This document shows, in pieces, positions 53,721 through 54,525 of a DNA stretch of 54,525 nt. The DNA is from Saprospiraceae bacterium. Lineage in GTDB: Bacteria; Bacteroidota; Bacteroidia; Chitinophagales; Saprospiraceae. Position numbers and translations under genes: made by a program. The notes below the pieces were generated by a model. That model did no database searches. It was given only the letters and a program-made list of their open reading frames with translations, and had not been told where the DNA came from. The stretch is from assembly GCA_013214355.1 (NCBI GenBank), contig JABSSL010000098.1, positions 1-54,525 of the forward strand, read 5' to 3'. How positions within the stretch are numbered: the first letter of the stretch is position 1; each line of letters begins with the position of its first letter.

Positions 53721-54144
53721 GCTTGTTGTGAGTGCCCTGTCGCGGCTGCACCTGGGGAATTTTCCCTGAGGTGCGGGTGAGGAAAGTCCGGACAACGTAG
53801 AGCACTACACCATCTAACGGATGGGGTCTGGTTTCGGCCAGGCACAGAAAGTGTCACAGAAAGCTATACCGCCGATGTTCTCGTTTGCGAGAGCAGGTAA
53901 GGGTGAAAACGTGTGGTAAGAGCGCACGCATTGCCGTAGCAATACAGCAGTGGGATAAACCTTGTGGGTTGAAATGCCACGTACACTTCGATCTCCTTTG
54001 TAGGAGGTCTGGTTGCTCGCTGGGTTGACCTTGGTCAGTCGGAGGGGGTAGGCAGATAGAACCTGATCGTGAGGTCAGGTCTAGATAAATGACAGGGAGA
54101 TACCTCGGTATCTTACAGAATCCGGCTTATAGCTCACAACAAGC
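53721..54144 (+). ncRNA. rnpB: RNase P RNA (class A)
   Basis: The ends GCTTGTTGTGAG (53721-53732) and CTCACAACAAGC (54133-54144) form helix P1. The hallmark GAGGAAAGTCCGGAC lies at 53779-53793 and the matching 3' ACAGAATCCGGCTTAT just before the end. Internal sequence TAAGGGTGAAAACGTG and GATAAACC also match the universal core. About 424 nt, type A size. It is the catalytic RNA that removes tRNA 5' leaders. A run of six T after P1 serves as terminator. Confidence 0.97.
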
Positions 54145-54150
54145 TTTTTT
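54145..54150 (+). terminator. T run after rnpB
   Basis: Six T directly follow the P1 helix of RNase P RNA, so P1 can work as the terminator stem. Confidence 0.6.
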
Positions 54151-54166
54151 ATGGTGAATGCCCGAT

Positions 54167-54525
54167 CCACACCACCTCGGTTGCCCATGGATTCTAGGTA
54201 TCCTCGTCTTCAGGGGATTGTTGTTGGTGGGAAATCTTTCTGGCTAGCTAGACAGGCACGCAACAACGGCTAAGGGATCGGGCGATTAAAGCTTCCCCAC
54301 CTTCCTCAGCAGCAACCTATAGAGCTCCGGCTCCTTCGCCGTTGTGGGTCTTTTCGACCCACACCACCTCGGTTGCCCCTGGGATTCTAGATATCCTTGC
54401 CTTCAGGGGAATGTTGTTGGTGGAGGACACGCAACAACGGCTAAGAGATCGCGCCATTAGAGCTTCCCCGCCTTCCTCAGCAGCAACCTATAGAGCTCCG
54501 GCTCCTTCGCCGTTGTTGGTCTTTT
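54167..54525. repeat. Tandem repeat with GTTGTTGGTG...CAACAACGG core
   Basis: A unit beginning CCACACCACCTCGGTTGCCC at 54167 recurs at 54359 (192-bp period) and runs to the window edge. Both contain GTTGTTGGTG and GCAACAACGGC in opposite orientation, CTTCCC(C)(A/G)CC, and AGCAACCTATAGAGCTCCGG. The first unit has an extra stretch of about 25 bp between the GTTGTTGGTGG and CACGCAACAACGG halves. The core resembles the array at 8338-8702. Noncoding; the second unit may continue beyond the window. Confidence 0.75.

Overview
The window reads as a chromosome segment of a Bacteroidota bacterium, most likely of the Saprospiria (Lewinella-like) group. Evidence: three very large secreted proteins end in type IX secretion (T9SS) C-terminal sorting domains; SprB-type repeats, SdrD_B/HYR-like modules and dockerin-like calcium loops are frequent; recognisable promoters have the Bacteroidota -7 box TAnnTTTG (before rnpB and metK); Shine-Dalgarno sequences are mostly absent. 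No rRNA, tRNA, transposase, phage gene or CRISPR array was found; the one RNA gene recognised is rnpB (RNase P RNA) near the right end.

Layout. 1-3.7 kb: two tandem paralogous unknown genes, a Nif3-fold lipoprotein and a small envelope beta-barrel candidate. 3.7-15.4 kb: a duplicated divergent module in which a cytoplasmic helical-repeat protein (484 or 476 aa, minus strand) faces a secreted cohesin/dockerin-like T9SS protein (979 or 1374 aa, plus strand), followed by a small secreted dockerin-only protein. 15.5-23.5 kb: housekeeping and metabolism: metK with a structured leader, a FAH-family hydrolase, a frameshifted SRPBCC gene, an amino-acid permease, an ArsM-like methyltransferase, an overlapping TlpA/DsbD-N pair and an M20 amidohydrolase. 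23.5-33.8 kb: a 2570-aa multidomain T9SS protein bracketed by two copies of a repeat that ends in a strong terminator, with decayed gene fragments nearby. 33.8-41 kb: a sugar dehydrogenase/cytochrome c fusion, an NtrC-like regulator lacking a DNA-binding domain, a LOG-family protein, an ABC exporter and fructose-1,6-bisphosphatase. 41.2-46.1 kb: a membrane-anchored caspase-like/lipocalin-like fusion, a small membrane protein, a lipocalin-like lipoprotein and a stand-alone AAA+ module. 46.3-53.5 kb: a CotH-like secreted protein, a giant NtrY-like histidine kinase in an apparent operon with an AraC regulator, and a secreted unknown. 53.7 kb-end: rnpB, then tandem intergenic repeats.

How the parts may work together (inference). 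Four secreted proteins carry dockerin-like calcium loops and three of these also carry cohesin-like beta-sandwich domains, so they could build a surface or matrix network rather than a cellulosome; no glycoside hydrolase is seen here. The two divergent helical-repeat/cohesin pairs share a promoter-like motif with identical spacing, which points to co-regulation. Intergenic space is unusually rich in palindromic repeats of at least three families. The strongest candidate for something undescribed is the repeat around the 2570-aa gene: its last 84 nt, running from an ATG into a terminator, differ at one position between the two copies while the upstream part has diverged strongly.
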